Source: Blasia pusilla
Taxonomy: Eukaryota > Marchantiophyta > Marchantiopsida > Blasiales
NCBI GenBank assembly: GCA_050084515.1
Contig: CM114271.1
Coordinates: forward strand, 36,332,001 to 36,396,000
Reading direction: 5' to 3'
Length of the DNA: 64,000 nucleotides
Within the stretch, counting starts at the first letter, position 1, and the number at the start of each line of letters is the position of its first letter. The translations under genes were made by a program, and so were the position numbers. The notes below the pieces were generated by a model. That model searched no databases. It was not told the DNA's origin and worked only from the letters and a program-made list of their open reading frames with translations. This document shows, piece by piece, positions 10,173 to 23,316 of the stretch.

Positions 10173-11050
10173 GGGACGGACATAAGGGATTTTTCCATTT
10201 CTTACTCGATTACATCATGACATGAATGCTTGACAAATTTTTGTGCGTAGATTGAGTAGTCCTACGTGTACTTTTTTGTGAGGCTAGACCATAGGTTTGA
10301 TATTTTCCAAGTCGAGGATCATGTTGATCCTTCCTCATATGGGTACACTACTTCACCTTGAGCATTTTTCGCAAATCACCCCTAGGAATTTACCTTGAGA
10401 ATAATGAGCCTCGTCTAGGAGGAAGGCATAAGACACTTATGTAGACGCTGATGGAGCTTTGCTTGCCCTCCAGGGATTTAGTTTTGGATTTGGTGGGACT
10501 TTCGAGGGCATGTGTTAGAGTCGCATGGCAGAGCGGTAGAAACATCCTCTGCCTAGAGGCAAGGAGGTAGCAGTTTGGTCTATGCCAGGAGGCTAAGGCT
10601 GGCTACGAGAGGCATCTTGGAGTTTACAAGTCATCGGCACTCGAAAAGACAAGTGCAACAAACCCATTTGTGGTGACACCATCATCACTCCCAGTCATTC
10701 CAAGAGTTGGGTGGGCAAAGCCAGTAGTGATTTCGGACAAGTGAGTGAGTTGGTTTTAGAAGTGTTTTGGAGTTGGGCTGTAATGGTTTCAAGCGGAGGA
10801 ACGGATGTTAAGTGTGGATGGATATCACTTTGCAGAGCATATAAGATTACTTTCCTAGTCTCTTGCAATTTGTGACTATTTTCGATTTCACACATAGGGG
10901 AGGCTACTCTTAAGTAAAAGAACCTATAACGTTCAAGAGAGTGAAAGGAAATTCATAGACTCTAGTGGAGATCCCGAACTAGGGAAACTATCGATCCTTT
11001 TTATCATGCTCATAGTAAAGAGGAAATTTTGGTTTGTGAAGGCGATTTTT
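10173..11050. other. Gene-free intergenic stretch
   Basis: No gene, repeat family or RNA gene can be supported. A tRNA-like A-box (tggcagagcgg) lies near 10529, but no T-arm follows at the right distance. Confidence 0.5.
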
Positions 11051-11054
11051 ATGC

Positions 11055-11292
11055 TAAACTAGTGGATGCCCGTGCGATTCATGGATTAATGATAGGTCAT
11101 TTAACCTCGTGGGTATTCACGTTACCCATCAATACCAAAAAAAAACTCAAATCGATCGTGTCTACCCCGCCATGAATGACCCCCAAAACTGACCTCGTGT
11201 GATTTAAGGACAATAGGATTGATCTACAATGCCCAAGTGTAACGAGAGATGTTAAAAACTCAAAAGCACACTCTCTTATAATATAATAGATT
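11055..11292. mobile_element. Short element of the 'CCCGTGCG...TATA' type (tentative)
   Basis: It starts ctagtggatgcccgtgcga and ends cttataatataatagatt. Similar termini bound 13845-14025 (ctagtg and cgtgctgtgcaa at one end, ctatattataaag at the other) and 58840-59030 (tttatataatggggccgg with gcacccgtgcatcgcacg). Plant genomes hold many short non-coding transposons with a CCCGTGC-type subterminal hairpin and an A/T-rich other end. Class is not resolved. Confidence 0.35.
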
Positions 11293-12053
11293 CTTACGGC
11301 AGTGGAACGCACTCATTCGGACTCGTCGGAAATATTAGCCGAGAAAATGGATGAAACATGAAGTTAGGGTTTCTATGACTTTTCCTCATTTTCTCGGCCA
11401 TGGCTTGGAGGCACAAAAGGGTCGCTCTATCCCAATGGTGGCAAGTAGAATGACCAAGCCTATGAAAAGTCCACATGAAACTTTATGCCACGTAACATAA
11501 GAACTTTCACGAATGAGAACCTGAGGCAAATGTACACGTGTCAAGAACCTAAGGGTTGCAGAGCCAAGCCCCAAACGACTGGCCAAGAGGTTCACGATCC
11601 TTCGCTCCGTTCCACTTCCACCTTGTCCGAAGCACTGATCACAAGAAGACAAAAGAACGTTCGAGGCCTAGTCATTCGGGGCAAAGGCGCCGCTCAAGGC
11701 AGTGACGCGACGTGGCCACATTTGTGTGCTCCCAACTGGCTGAGTGGATGGGAATCGGGTGGTGTGATCAGGTTCGGGAGAGGCTCGCAACGGAAGAGAT
11801 GGGCTTGGGATCGAAGCTAGGATTCATTGCGGACCTACAAAAATGAGTGAAAGAAATGCTGTTTGCTCGTGGATACGCCTCGCGAAACTGCTAACCTACT
11901 TGTGCAGCCCGCGCTCTTCCATTAAGTGGCCCCGGGTTCGCACTTGTTCACATCCCTTAGGCGATCGGCGAACACTAGCAGCGTAGTGCACATCTGTTCT
12001 GTAATTTCCTCCGCCCTTCTGTGATTCATTCGGACGGACGTAGTGTTGCAAGT
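11293..12053 (+). promoter_or_regulatory. PsbS upstream region and 5' leader
   Basis: About 760 bp between the last repeat and the PsbS start codon. GC content rises toward the gene, and no repeat or other gene is seen. No clear TATA box stands out within 100 bp of the ATG, so the transcription start cannot be placed. The opposite-strand frames here look like shadows. Confidence 0.4.
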
Positions 12054-13479
12054 ATGGCTCAAGCAACGTTGCTGTCCCGCAGCTTGACCACGGGTGGCTT
12101 GTCCTGCCAAGTGCAGAACGGAGAGAGCAATCTGAAGGTCCAGTCTACCACCGCGAGGCAACTATCTTCCTTAGGCAGCTCGTCTTTGTCACTGTTCTCC
12201 GCGCAGAGCAGCAAAATCGCGGCCAGCCGTTCCCTCAAGACGTTCGCCCTCTTCAATACGAAGAAGGACGTTCCAAAGAAGGTAAGCATGGGGAGTGATT
12301 TCCGACGCTCATGATGTAGGCCATCGGCAGTGACAGTGCCACACTTCATTGAGCTGCATTTTCTTGGACAGACTCACATTCATGTTCATCTGGACGATTG
12401 GTAGATGAGAGGTATCCGGCTGCCTCTGGATTTGTACTCATATGATGGCTCTTACTAACAAACCACGAGCAACAGTCAGTCCGGTATGTGCGCTCCTGTG
12501 CTGAACGTCAGCTGACGTGATTGGTTGAGAAAGCTGCATTGGCATTATCATTCTAGAGGACGGTTGTGCCGGAATGTCAGCATTACGCACTGTTATCTCA
12601 CTACCAAATACTTCCACATTTGTGAACAGGAGGTGAAGAAAACTTCAGGGAAGTCGACCACAGAGAACGGAATTTTCGGAACCTCTGGAGGAATTGGTTT
12701 CACCAAGCAGAATGAGCTTTTCGTTGGTCGTGTAGCTATGCTCGGATTTGCTGTAAGTATTCCGTGGAAACATACACTCTTTTCTCTTCGACGTGCGAGT
12801 CGTTTCTGTGTTCTTAACAGTTGTATCTCTGCCCGGATCGAGCGCTAACCATCCTGGTCCGCGCAGGCTTCTATCCTGGGTGAGGCCCTGACTGGCAAGG
12901 GTACTCTTGCCCAATTTGACTTCGAGACCGGCATTCCTTTGAACGAGACCGAGCCGTTGTTGCTTTTCTTTATCCTCTTCACTCTCCTCGGAGCCATCGG
13001 AGCTCTAGGTGACAGAGGAAAGTTCGTTGACGACGTCCCTAACACTGGAGGAGTGATTCCCCCCGGAAAGAACTTCAAATCCGCTTTGGGTCTGAATGAG
13101 TCAGGTACCATTGTACTGCGACTATCCTTTCAACGTGTTAACTTCAAGTGTATGGACTTGCTCGTTCTTCGCATGTACTCTGGCTTCGTTAGGATCACCT
13201 AGTAATGATCTGACATATGGTTCACCTGCTACAGGACCAACCTTCGGTTTCACCAAGGCCAATGAATTGTTCGTCGGGCGGCTTGCTCAGCTCGGTATTG
13301 CCTTTTCTATCATTGGGGAGGTGATCACCGGCAAGGGAACTTTGGCTCAGCTCAACATCGAGACTGGCGTGCCCATCAACGAGATTGAGCCCTTGATCCT
13401 TTTCAACGTGATCTTCTTCTTCGTTGCTGCCATCAACCCCGGAACCGGAAAGTTCATCTCCGACGAGGATGAAGATTAA
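12054..13479 (+). CDS. PSBS: PsbS, photosystem II 22-kDa photoprotection protein
   Basis: Four exons: 12054-12281, 12630-12752, 12867-13104 and 13235-13479, all with GT-AG introns, coding 277 aa (about 265 in Arabidopsis). The first ~75 residues are a Ser/Thr-rich plastid transit peptide beginning MAQATLLSRSLTTGG. The mature protein shows the PsbS internal duplication: GFTKQNELFVGRVAMLGFA in the first half and GFTKANELFVGRLAQLGIA in the second, each followed by GE-(A/V)-(L/I)-TGKGTLAQ and ETG(I/V)P. The two lumenal acidic segments (ETGIPLNETEPLLL and ETGVPINEIEPLIL) retain glutamates needed for pH sensing in this family. PsbS is a four-helix thylakoid protein that triggers energy-dependent quenching when the lumen acidifies. 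The acidic end (SDEDED, then stop) is typical. The gene looks intact and single. Confidence 0.97.
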
Positions 13480-16400
13480 ATTAGCAGTTGCTTAGCAGAT
13501 TCCAAATTTCTACTCATCTAGAAAGGTGTTTGACGACATATTTGCCAAATATCCGATCCTGATCTGGTGTCGCATGGATCGAAAGGGGTGTGGGGATACC
13601 CAGAGGTCTAGGAACCGCGGCATGTAGCGGTAGATAGTATTCGTGGACATGGTTTTGAGATTTGAGTGGACCAAATCTCATGGTAGTTCTCGCAAGGTTA
13701 GGTCATAGAGAGTAGGAACCTAAATTCTCCAAATTCGCAATGCGGGAGATATTTTGTAAGATATGTTTACGAGTGAACAATCATGTTGAGTCTCCTTTCG
13801 CTCCGAGCAAGGATTATGGTTAAACTTCTTACTACATAATTGGACTAGTGTATAGTACGTGCTGTGCAAGTATCAATGGTTCCAAATTATAAATATGTTT
13901 TTTTTCCCTATGTTATAAAAAAATTGGTTTTCGCAAGTCAAGAAAACTAATGATCTTAATAGGAATAACTCATGCCCGATGGAAATCTGCCCTCTCGATC
14001 TTGTCTGCTATATTATAAAGTAACAAATCTATGCACCGCCTCACGAGGTGTTTGGGTCCAACAACTATGAAGATCATGCTCGCACCAAATTCGCCGTTGC
14101 CCTACAATCGTGTATCCGATTATGAGTTTTGCAGCTCCAATTCTCGTGCTTCTTCAAATCACTGCCAAATTGTACTGCTTGCCTCCGTTACTTGCGTCTC
14201 CATATAGCCTCGGTCTTCTCCTAATCTCGGCGGTAATTTCCACAGGAAGGGGAGACGCTCTCCGACTAGACGTACGTCGTAAGTCATCAGTATCCGGAGA
14301 AAAAGGTTAGATGGAATGCAGTTACCAACACAAAGCACTCTACAGAACGACGTGACCATTTCTGCCACGCTAAAGATAATCGCTTACATGATAGACCGGT
14401 TTCCACAATGTAAAGAGTGTCATGATCAAGAAGGCAGCGAGAAAATTTGGCAATTGACGAGACGAAATTAGAAATCGTTGTCCAGCCGGAATAGCTGAGG
14501 TCCCAACGACGAAAATACGCAAAGCACCAAACGAACCAGCGTTGCCAAGTGTCAAAGAGCGCAGGGTGTATCCGAAATTCAGAAAGCCCGCAGTCCAGGA
14601 ACTTCGAGGATCCGCTGGAGAGATAAGAAAGCGAAAGTGTAGCTGCCTGCGGGCCACTGCCTTCGGCCTGGGCCTGCGGACCATGTGAAACCGGAGCAGT
14701 TCACCTGATTCACCTCCCTCGTAAGCCCTGCCCCACCCTTCTTTCATCCGACCAATCTCTGCCAATCGACCTAAACGAAAAGTTTCAAAAATCCGGACAT
14801 CGACGCTGCCGAGCAATGTGTGGCCAATGAGATACCGGTTTCGCATTGATGTCCAGCTGACGCCACGGTAAGACGGAATATTCGCATCGCCTTCGTCCAT
14901 TCACCTGATACGATCTGACGCCGACACGCCACCCTGGAGTCTGGACTACCCTTGTGACAGTGGCCTGTCTTTCGAGTGACTGTCTCGGACGGTGGACTAC
15001 GGGCAGACCTCAACCATTGCAGGGGAACGTTCAAGTTTCCCAACCACGTAAGAGCTAGGAGACGGAACGGAGATCGAGGAAGTGAAGGGGGCTGGAATGG
15101 CGCATCACGGGACCGGGCGGTGTAGTGATCTCCTCCCTTGTCCAAAGCGCGAAGGTTGCAGTTGCACTTTCGCCAATTCGTGCAGGTGTTCATAGAGTGC
15201 TTGGCTTCCCCACCGTGAATGCAGATTTTGACAAAACTATGGAACGTCGATTTGACCCTCCGGACGCTGTGTGAATTTTTCGAGTGATTGGACCAGGGGA
15301 ATGGTACGATTAATGGCTTGCTACTGAATGCGGAGGATATTTGGCATTCCAGGCGCGGGGAAGCAGCACAACCGTTGCAAGTAAGCGCGAAACAAGCACA
15401 ACAGTCGATGGATCGCTCAAAACCACTTCCGGTTGATCAGGAGGAGCAGACAAAGCTGAGTGAATTGCGTGTAGAACCTGCGAGAGACTTCCGCGCTTTC
15501 GTCCCATCGTCCTTTGAGAGAGCCGTTCGCTCGGGGACAGCTACTTCGATCGAGCGCTCCGATCCCGCGGTCAATACTTCGCCATAGACTCTTAGGGAGA
15601 ACTTTGGTCCAGTGAGAGAAAACCCTCCGCGTAAATGTGAAGCACATAGGTTGAGCTAGTGGCATTTCTGACATGGCGATGACCACGTCGATTATGTTGA
15701 TTCAGATTCGAAGTTCCAGAACACCGTTCAATTATTTTCCACCGATCTCGTCTCGCTCCTCGATATGACCACTCAACGTCTTTAGTTTCCCCTGTTGTAC
15801 GAAACGGACATTGACGGTATCTGGGACCTGTTATCCATGCGGTGCGAAGCGCACTGCGTCACACAGTCAAGATCTGCGGGCAGCTTTACGCTGCCCGACC
15901 GTGTGGGGTCACCGTATTGGTGGACGTTTACATTTCACCTAGGACTCGTAGACTTCCGTAGACATACGTCCACTCGGATTCCACCCTAGTTTTGAACAGG
16001 CTCCCGTTTGGTTCGCGACCTCAGTATTGAGACGCCGAGGTTTAGGGCGTTCTCATATGGCCCACCGATCGCGTTAGAATGGACACACTGTTAACTTTAC
16101 ACCACCGGTCTATCGGTTAACTTTCCAGGACCGAACGCAGCTGTGGTGAAGCCATGCGGACCGATGTCGTGCTGGCAATAGATCTGCATGCCACGTGAAT
16201 CGGCAGAAATTTGTACAGTCCGCGCTCTTGAGTGTCATCAGCCCCGGCCACCGAACCTGCCCGCGGTGAAACCGCGATTCAAACCGGTTTGGCATCGGGG
16301 AAAACCTGCTGCTGTCAACGCTGTCCAGCCATTCCAGTCCGAGACGCCTTTATTGTAGGGCCCCAGGTATAGCTTTCGACGCGGGTGGCCCAGTGAGATA

Positions 16401-17894
16401 CGAGGCCTGAGTTGGTCGTACCTTGTAGGTTTCATGAAGAGCGTTTGAGCATGGGCACTGCGATGGGAATGACGGCGTTTCCTGTGGATTCCAGAGCGCA
16501 TCTGTTGGATGTATACGAAGACTGCATCTAGGCTGAAGATGAACCACGAGAAGTGACCTGGTCACTGATATGATGCGATCATTGCGATGTTTGGAAAGCT
16601 TTTCGTGGCTCTTAATGTAGTTGCGATCGGACTACGCGAAGAACACGAACATTCCTTCGGATCACTGAACCGACAGCGCTGCAAAGAGTCCGGAGAGTGT
16701 GCCTGTAGATACGCTCCCTCTATTTGGAAGTTGACGAGGGGGACGACAGCCAAAGTCCCGCGTAGGGCCATACTCCGGCGTGGCGTGGGTGAGGTTGTTG
16801 GCGTCAAACTCTTGGCGCTTTCATGATTGTTCACCGCAGTAAGAAGGCGGATTTCAGCTGGTAACTTACGGAGGATGTCGAGTGCTAATTGGAAGGAGCA
16901 AGGCCCCATACTTCCCCCATTCCCTTCGCACTAGAGGTTGATGGCCGGCAGTGATTGCATGGTGAAGGCGCGTTCGCTGGAGTCCACGACGTACAAAGTT
17001 GGATGCAAGAGTATTCGATCATGACGGCAATCAAGGATTATTGGAACACGGAAGACAATCCTGAGTGCTATGGAATCGATCGACAGAATGACCGACATAT
17101 GGAACGGGACCTGTGCTCTCTTGGCCCGGGAACGACCTGTACTGTGACTGGTAAGGCCTACTCTGACCGGCGTAGAAGGTAACGAAGAGAACATTCCCGG
17201 GAATCGCTGACGCTGGTGAGCGTCCCCACAGAATCCCGGAGTTTAGGAACCAGCGCACATGGAAGCCAAGCAACACGGCCGCGCAACGACTTCCAACTTC
17301 CCCTGTTCCCCACTCTTCGGTTCCATCTCCTCGTTCCGTCCGAATCCTGCAGGCGTTCTTGGTTGACCAACTCTGCTCAGATATCATCGATTTCATAGTC
17401 TCGGAGGAGTGAAAATGGATCTGCCAGCCTACACATTCGTCCATCCTCCGGTCTGGTGCCTTCCCGCCACTCGGATTCTCATGATTACGTCTTCTAAATT
17501 TTCTACATGAATTTCATCCCAAGGTTATCAATCCTGGGAAGAATTTGAGTCGGAATGCCCGTACATAACCGCGACAGGAGAAATGTTGGGAATCTTTCTA
17601 TTGTTTTGAGATCTTGGAGACCTGAAACACTGCTCAGAGGTAGTAACGGTAGATTGTGAAAGCCACAGGGCACCGACAATCAAACTGACTAGCTGCTTCG
17701 CAAATGTCCTCAGCGTCGGCTGTTGAAATCTAATCAGGGATAGTTTATATCAAGTTGCTGGATACCAAAACCAACTCATAGAATATAATGAAGTGGCTCG
17801 TCAGGTTTTCAAAAAACGATCTCCATCGATTTACAATCAATAATGGAACCGCGCGTGTCGATGTGAACAGGAACAACCCAGGAAAAAGCCGCAG
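13480..17894. other. Gene-free 4.4 kb between PsbS and the EFHC1-like gene
   Basis: PsbS 3' flank to about 13.8 kb, a short CCCGTGC-type element at about 13845-14025, then about 3.8 kb of GC-richer DNA without a recognisable gene. Minus-strand open frames at 14370-14900 (176 codons) and 17031-17444 (137 codons) have no family resemblance and are probably chance. The missing first exon(s) of the EFHC1-like gene should lie near the right end. An acceptor gccgcag precedes 17895, but no convincing initiator exon was found upstream. Confidence 0.5.
13845..14025. mobile_element. Short CCCGTGC-type element (tentative)
   Basis: Bounded by gactagtgtatagtacgtgc on the left and ctatattataaagtaac on the right, with an A/T-rich interior. 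The ends resemble those at 11055-11292 and 58840-59030. It is non-coding. Assignment rests only on end similarity. Confidence 0.25.
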
Positions 17895-20800
17895 AACTTA
17901 AATTTCACCGATGGCTATCCAGAGGTCAGGGCTCTGGACTACAGACGAGCATTGAGGGGACCAACCAATTTGGACATATACGCAGGATATCCGGCTTCGG
18001 TAACGCCTACGAGACAGGCTGTGAAAATTGAACACAATGAAACTCAGGAGAATTACGATAATAGCGGTGCATGTGACGCTTGCACGGACAAATTAAGTGG
18101 TCCTCAGCCTCAGTGGCTGAAATTTGATAAGCGGGTAAGCCGCTTCGTCACACCTCAGACGCCTAGTACCCCCAATTCCGGTTCTGCCTATTTATTCTTC
18201 ATGTTAGCTGGTTCTCGCGATTCAGTTTGAACATGACCTAACATAGACGGGTCCCCCGTGACGCTCAATAAACCTCAGAATATCGAAGCTTCGTACGTGC
18301 TGTGGCTATTCGTGCCCTCTAATTTTTCAGGATAGCAGTCTGCTAGATTCCGGTTCAACCTTCACCCTACGTTCAACTTTAACCGCACAATCAGCTCGGA
18401 AAGGTTTTAAGAATCCGCTCGCTACATCTTTGTCACGATCGGATGTAGAAAGAAGCTGCGAGCGCGAAAGAATTCAGAGACTTCTGCATACTGGGATCCT
18501 TTTGTCTCAACTTGCTCCGAGACACATTAACAAAGTGGTTGCCTGCATTGTGGCTGGGCGGGCGGTGTAAACTCAGGTGCTCCGATTCTACGCATACTTC
18601 AAGGAGGGAATAGGTGAGCGTCGCGATGAAAACATGAGAGTCCGTAAATGTACTCTCTATTACTACCTTGCTGACGGCACCATACACGTTGGGGTAAGAA
18701 AACTTTTATTTTATCTGTAACAAAATCTATCAGTCTTCAGCTGTAGCTCATCAAACCTCTCAATATCTACTCGTCTGCAGAAACTATAGGCCTTCAAATT
18801 GCACCTGGAGGGATTATTAAGTTGGTACAAGGTATAAGATGAAATTTGCATGACTCCTTGGCGAAGGGTAGATATCAGCTTGCTTTGTACTATATAGAAA
18901 GACAAATTTGGCGAAATCTCTCGGCAACATGACAAAACTGAATGTTGACTGTTATCTACCTGTGCACGCACATATACACATCGCAAACGAGCAGGAACCG
19001 AGGCAAGACAACAGTGGGCTCCTGCAGGTAATGCATGGAACCCGAAGACTTTGTCTTAAGAAGCGTACACACAATCAGCTATTTCTCAAATCCCCCATTC
19101 ATTCATTCTCTCAAATGAAAGAAAGAAATTTAGCTGAACAGCATATCTTGTTATGCGGATGTTTGGACTAGTGTACCACGTTCGACTGTTTAAACTATTG
19201 GGATTAGCGTCGAGGCGATTAGCGCACCGATCTTGAAAACACTTTAATGAGCTTTGCAGGGCATGTTTTTGAAACGGTTGAAAGTGCCGAATGGAGAAGG
19301 GGGCCTACTCGGGATCAAAGATTTCGTCATTGGAAAGGACATATTGATCTTTGGCCACAGGTTCCATATCGTCTCGTGCGACATCTTTACTAGGGTTGGT
19401 AGTCTCTCCATCTCGCTTTTAAATTACTGGCGCACTTTGTTTCCTACAGTGAAGGGTAATTCCTGTCTAGTATGAGCGGGGAAACTACCTATTTGGTTTC
19501 CATAAAGTCTCCTGCACGGCTAGATTTCCTCGTCACTCACGAGCACACCCCGATAGTAGTCTAGATCTAGGTCTGCCTCCCTCTTTGTGTGGCATAAACC
19601 ATAGTTGGCATGGTCTAATATAATCACTTCCACATTCCTACTTGTTCAAAGTCTGCCGTCGGAAAATTTCCTTATCGATTGAGCTGGATTTGTTGTTCAA
19701 CCCACTTAGTATGACAGCTCACAACCAATCGGGTTAAATCTACGTACAGAGATACTTGCTGAAGAATGGCTATGATCTGGGCAAGGAGGAAATTGCATAT
19801 CCAGGAGAGCCTCTCCAGGATTATCGGAAGAGTCTGCAGAAGGTCATCACCCATGAAATCAAGGACATGGCAGCGAAACAATTTTTAGAGTTGGATGGAA
19901 AGGTTCTACGGTTCTTTTGCATATGGGATGACCGGGAAAATATCTACGGAGCTCGTCGACCTTATGTAAGCCTTCCAATTCTTCACTTGTCTATGTAGCA
20001 AACCAAGCACTAACATACTGGAAAGCCTTCGAAATCTTCATGTGTCTCTCACAACCAAATTAACAATCAAGAGACTGCAACAAGGACTTCGATAAGGTTT
20101 TTAGAATCTCTCCTTGGAGGAGTGTTACTGATCTAGTTAAATGGGGTGTAATTTCGGGTGGACGACGGTCTCCTCCGCAGGGAAGTTCGACCGAAGAGTC
20201 GGGCCAACAGTATGGTCTCCTTCTCTTTCACCTGAAGAGCTAAATTGAGCTCTGAGAAGTTAGGATCTTTCTGTGGCTGACTGATTGAAAACAGGTTGAG
20301 TGCACGATGACAGCGTTGGTTACCAATCAACATTCTTTGTAAGTGAAGTCTGGGAAGTCGACTCAAATTCTCTCGAGGCAAGATACCTCGAATCCAAATG
20401 CTGAACTCTTCCGTGTCCTACATCCCTCAGGTTTTCCACTACTTCTTGGGAGACGACACGGTCGAGATACTGGAAATTCAGGAGCGCAACAGTGGACGAG
20501 CGCCGTTTCCAATGCTCCTCAGGCGTGGTAGACTTCCCAAAGTACTCCCAGACGAGCTTTTAGGTGAAGCATTACTGACACTAATTCTCGCTTTTGGAGC
20601 AAACCAATTTCTGGAAACAAATTGGTGGAACTTCCTGACAATGCTTAAAGAACAGTGGATATTACAAGACCTAAATTACCTCCTGTATAGCTGGTCACCT
20701 CGTTCTTCGAAATTTGCGGAGAACCAGGAATGAGCATAGAAGAAAGTACTGCTAGATTCTTCTAATGGAGACGTTGTTCAGTGGTCGCAAAGGTCTACGT

Positions 20801-23316
20801 AGCAGGAACAGTTGGAAGCTCGTGGGGATTATGTTTGAAATTTCAAATCCCAACTATTTGACTTAGAAACGGGGTCCCAAAAGAAACTGCATTGTGGGGT
20901 CCTTTGGAAGAAGTGAGGCAGCTATTCTCGAAGTAATGTTCGTCACTGAACTGGAACTCCATGCCAAAATCCTCATGACCCTGCAAGTTTGAACAGGCTC
21001 AAAGACCATGATGTACCAGAAACCAAAAGAAGAGTGCTACAGGGACTGTGATTTAATGATCGGCAGCTATGTAAAAGTTTGGAATCGTGATATGCTGCTT
21101 CACGACGCCGATGACTTCACTAAGCAGTACTATAAGACAAAGTACGGTTATACTGACGATATGCTCCAGCCTGTGAATGTCCAGGTAAAGACATTCTCCG
21201 TCAGTATGAGATTCGTAACCCTCTACATGATGGCATCAGAACTCCCGACCTTGCTGTTCATCAATGTTATTAATTTCCTTATCTTCTCTCGTGCCACAAT
21301 TTTTAACGGACACCGTTCTAATCCCGATTCTTTCTCACATTGAGGGATCAGTTGAATCCGAGTGAAGGTATCACCCCAGAGACATCTGTAATAAGTGAGA
21401 AGCACATTCGGTAAACAATTATTCTAGTTGATTACGCAGACCGTTGACGTGGAGGTTGTTATTAATTCGCAGGAGCCAACGCCTGTTCTGGCAAGAATGG
21501 AGGTACCACCGCATAATGGATGGGGAACTGAGATGGACAGTATGATGAATGTAATTCACCTGATGCCGAGATCCTGGCCGAAGGATTTCTTCAAGATGAT
21601 GAACAACGGTGGAAAGGTGATAGGCCTCTTTGCTCTCATGTACACACCACTAGCGCTATTTTGGCTCTCACCTCAATAGAATGAGGTACTATGTGGCACT
21701 AGTGTGATATCGTACAGGATGACAGTATGAATCACACCTGTAGATGAACCGTATACAAGTCTGATGATTCGTGAAAATGTACGCATTCTTAAAGAAGGTG
21801 ACTTTCTGACTTTAGCGTTACCAACATGGATGATGACACGGATCTCGCGCATGTTGCATTCACAGGTTTTGTGCTATGCAGCCAAAATGGTGGAGGATCC
21901 AAATCATTGGGTGTCCCCAGTCGACAAAACGAGGTTTTTCGTGTTCAATGTAAGTATGATAGATTCACTACACAACGTGCCCAAGACATCTTGAAGGCAA
22001 TAAAATCATCTCTGTTGCCTCGGCTTCTTGAAATTGTTCAAGTTCATCAGATTAATCATGTCTTCATGGATTCTGGTAGTCAATGTGCATACACAAAGTG
22101 GAAGCAAAACTGACTTCTCACAACGCACGTTACCACAGTATTATCTGGAGGATGACACGTTAGGTGTTTTCGAGCCTCCAGCGCGGAACTCAGGAATTGT
22201 CAACGGCCGGTATATGCACCGTCAACCATCGCTTCGTAAACCTGGGACTTTGCAACCATATGAACCAGAAGATTTCTACGTGGGCGCAAGAATTGAGCTT
22301 CACGACCGCTTGTTTGACCTTATCAAGGCTGATGACTGGACTCTCAAATTTATGGAGGAGAACTGCGATCGTTTCCCTATGGCCAACTTTGAACTTGTGA
22401 AGAAAAAGGTGCGTTGCAAGTGACGAGGTGAAGAAAGCCCCTCATCTTCACTTCCCATGTTGTCCCGCGAAAGTGGGATCTGGATGCCCCTTCTAGCATG
22501 AAACTTGAGTATGTATGCTTTGCTAGACCATCTACTTCCACCCCACATTCACATGTGGCTGCTTGGTGACTCATTCAAGTAGCACATCAGCAAACGAATA
22601 ATGAGAAGACATTCGTCACATCCTATTAAAATGTCCGAAAACTCATGTCCTGTAATTCTCATGAACTGACAATCGTCAAATTCTTCTACCTCATAAAGCA
22701 CGAACCGCGATCCAGAATGCGCGAAGGATGTAATTTTGACTTCGGATCGGTTTGCTTTGTGTTGGCAGTTGGCCGACCAATTGAGGCAGATACCAGCCGA
22801 TTCGAAAGATGAGTTGAATAGTCAGATGCCTAAAGCGGATATGAAGTGCGAAAGTCCAGGAATTTCCCGACCAACCAGCCCCAGCGTGTAAGTTTGGAAT
22901 TCTGTCAGAACAGTCTGTCGATCTCCTCACCGAAGATTCTTGTCATTAGACTCGGTGAATAAACATCACGATGTGTTGAATTCGCTTGGCATTACATGAA
23001 TTTCCGCAAATCTCTAATTAAGACGATCTCTTGGAATCGCTCTCAACTCCCTTCAATCCCTTGAAGTGCCAACTCTTCATACACTTGAGTGATGACATCA
23101 ACGTTGGTTTCTGGAATATTACTGACTAGTTCGTACCACTTTTCCAGACAACCACCACCGCCACCGGAGAAAGAGCCAGTTGGGAACCTTCTTGCAAGAG
23201 CCGGAGTGAAGTTGACACAGCACGAATTGATCACTCTGGAGCGTGGCTGTGGAACTGTAGGCTCCCTATTTCCAGATTTGCAGTCTCTACTGAAGGAGAT
23301 GATGTCAAGCTCCTGA
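17895..23316 (+). CDS. EFHC1/Rib72-like ciliary protein, three DM10 domains
   Basis: Exons with clean GT-AG borders and compatible phases: 17895-18134, 18577-18693, 18995-19027, 19260-19394, 19750-19965, 20431-20563, 20997-21184, 21440-21616, 21866-21949 and 22139-22408. Together they encode three consecutive DM10 domains. DM10-1 spans [34 protein letters not shown] and [19 protein letters not shown]10-2 spans [31 protein letters not shown] and [13 protein letters not shown]10-3 spans [31 protein letters not shown] and [14 protein letters not shown]. Probable C-terminal exons end at 22887 and start at 23148 ([20 protein letters not shown]), an EF-hand-like region. The family forms microtubule inner proteins of motile axonemes, so the expected site is the sperm flagellum. 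Uncertain points: the initiator exon is not located, a stop at 22421 could end the protein if the 22409 donor is not used, and the 3' linkage is tentative. Confidence 0.88.

Noticed and set aside
10515-10590. tRNA gene or tRNA-derived SINE head
   Set aside because: An A-box match (tggcagagcgg) is present, but there is no GTTCGA T-arm and no consistent cloverleaf pairing.
12054-13479. Plastid genome fragment or bacterial gene
   Set aside because: PsbS is nuclear in plants, has a transit peptide here, and contains spliceosomal introns.
14370-14900. 176-codon minus-strand gene
   Set aside because: No recognisable domain, no exon context, and composition like the surrounding GC-rich non-coding DNA.
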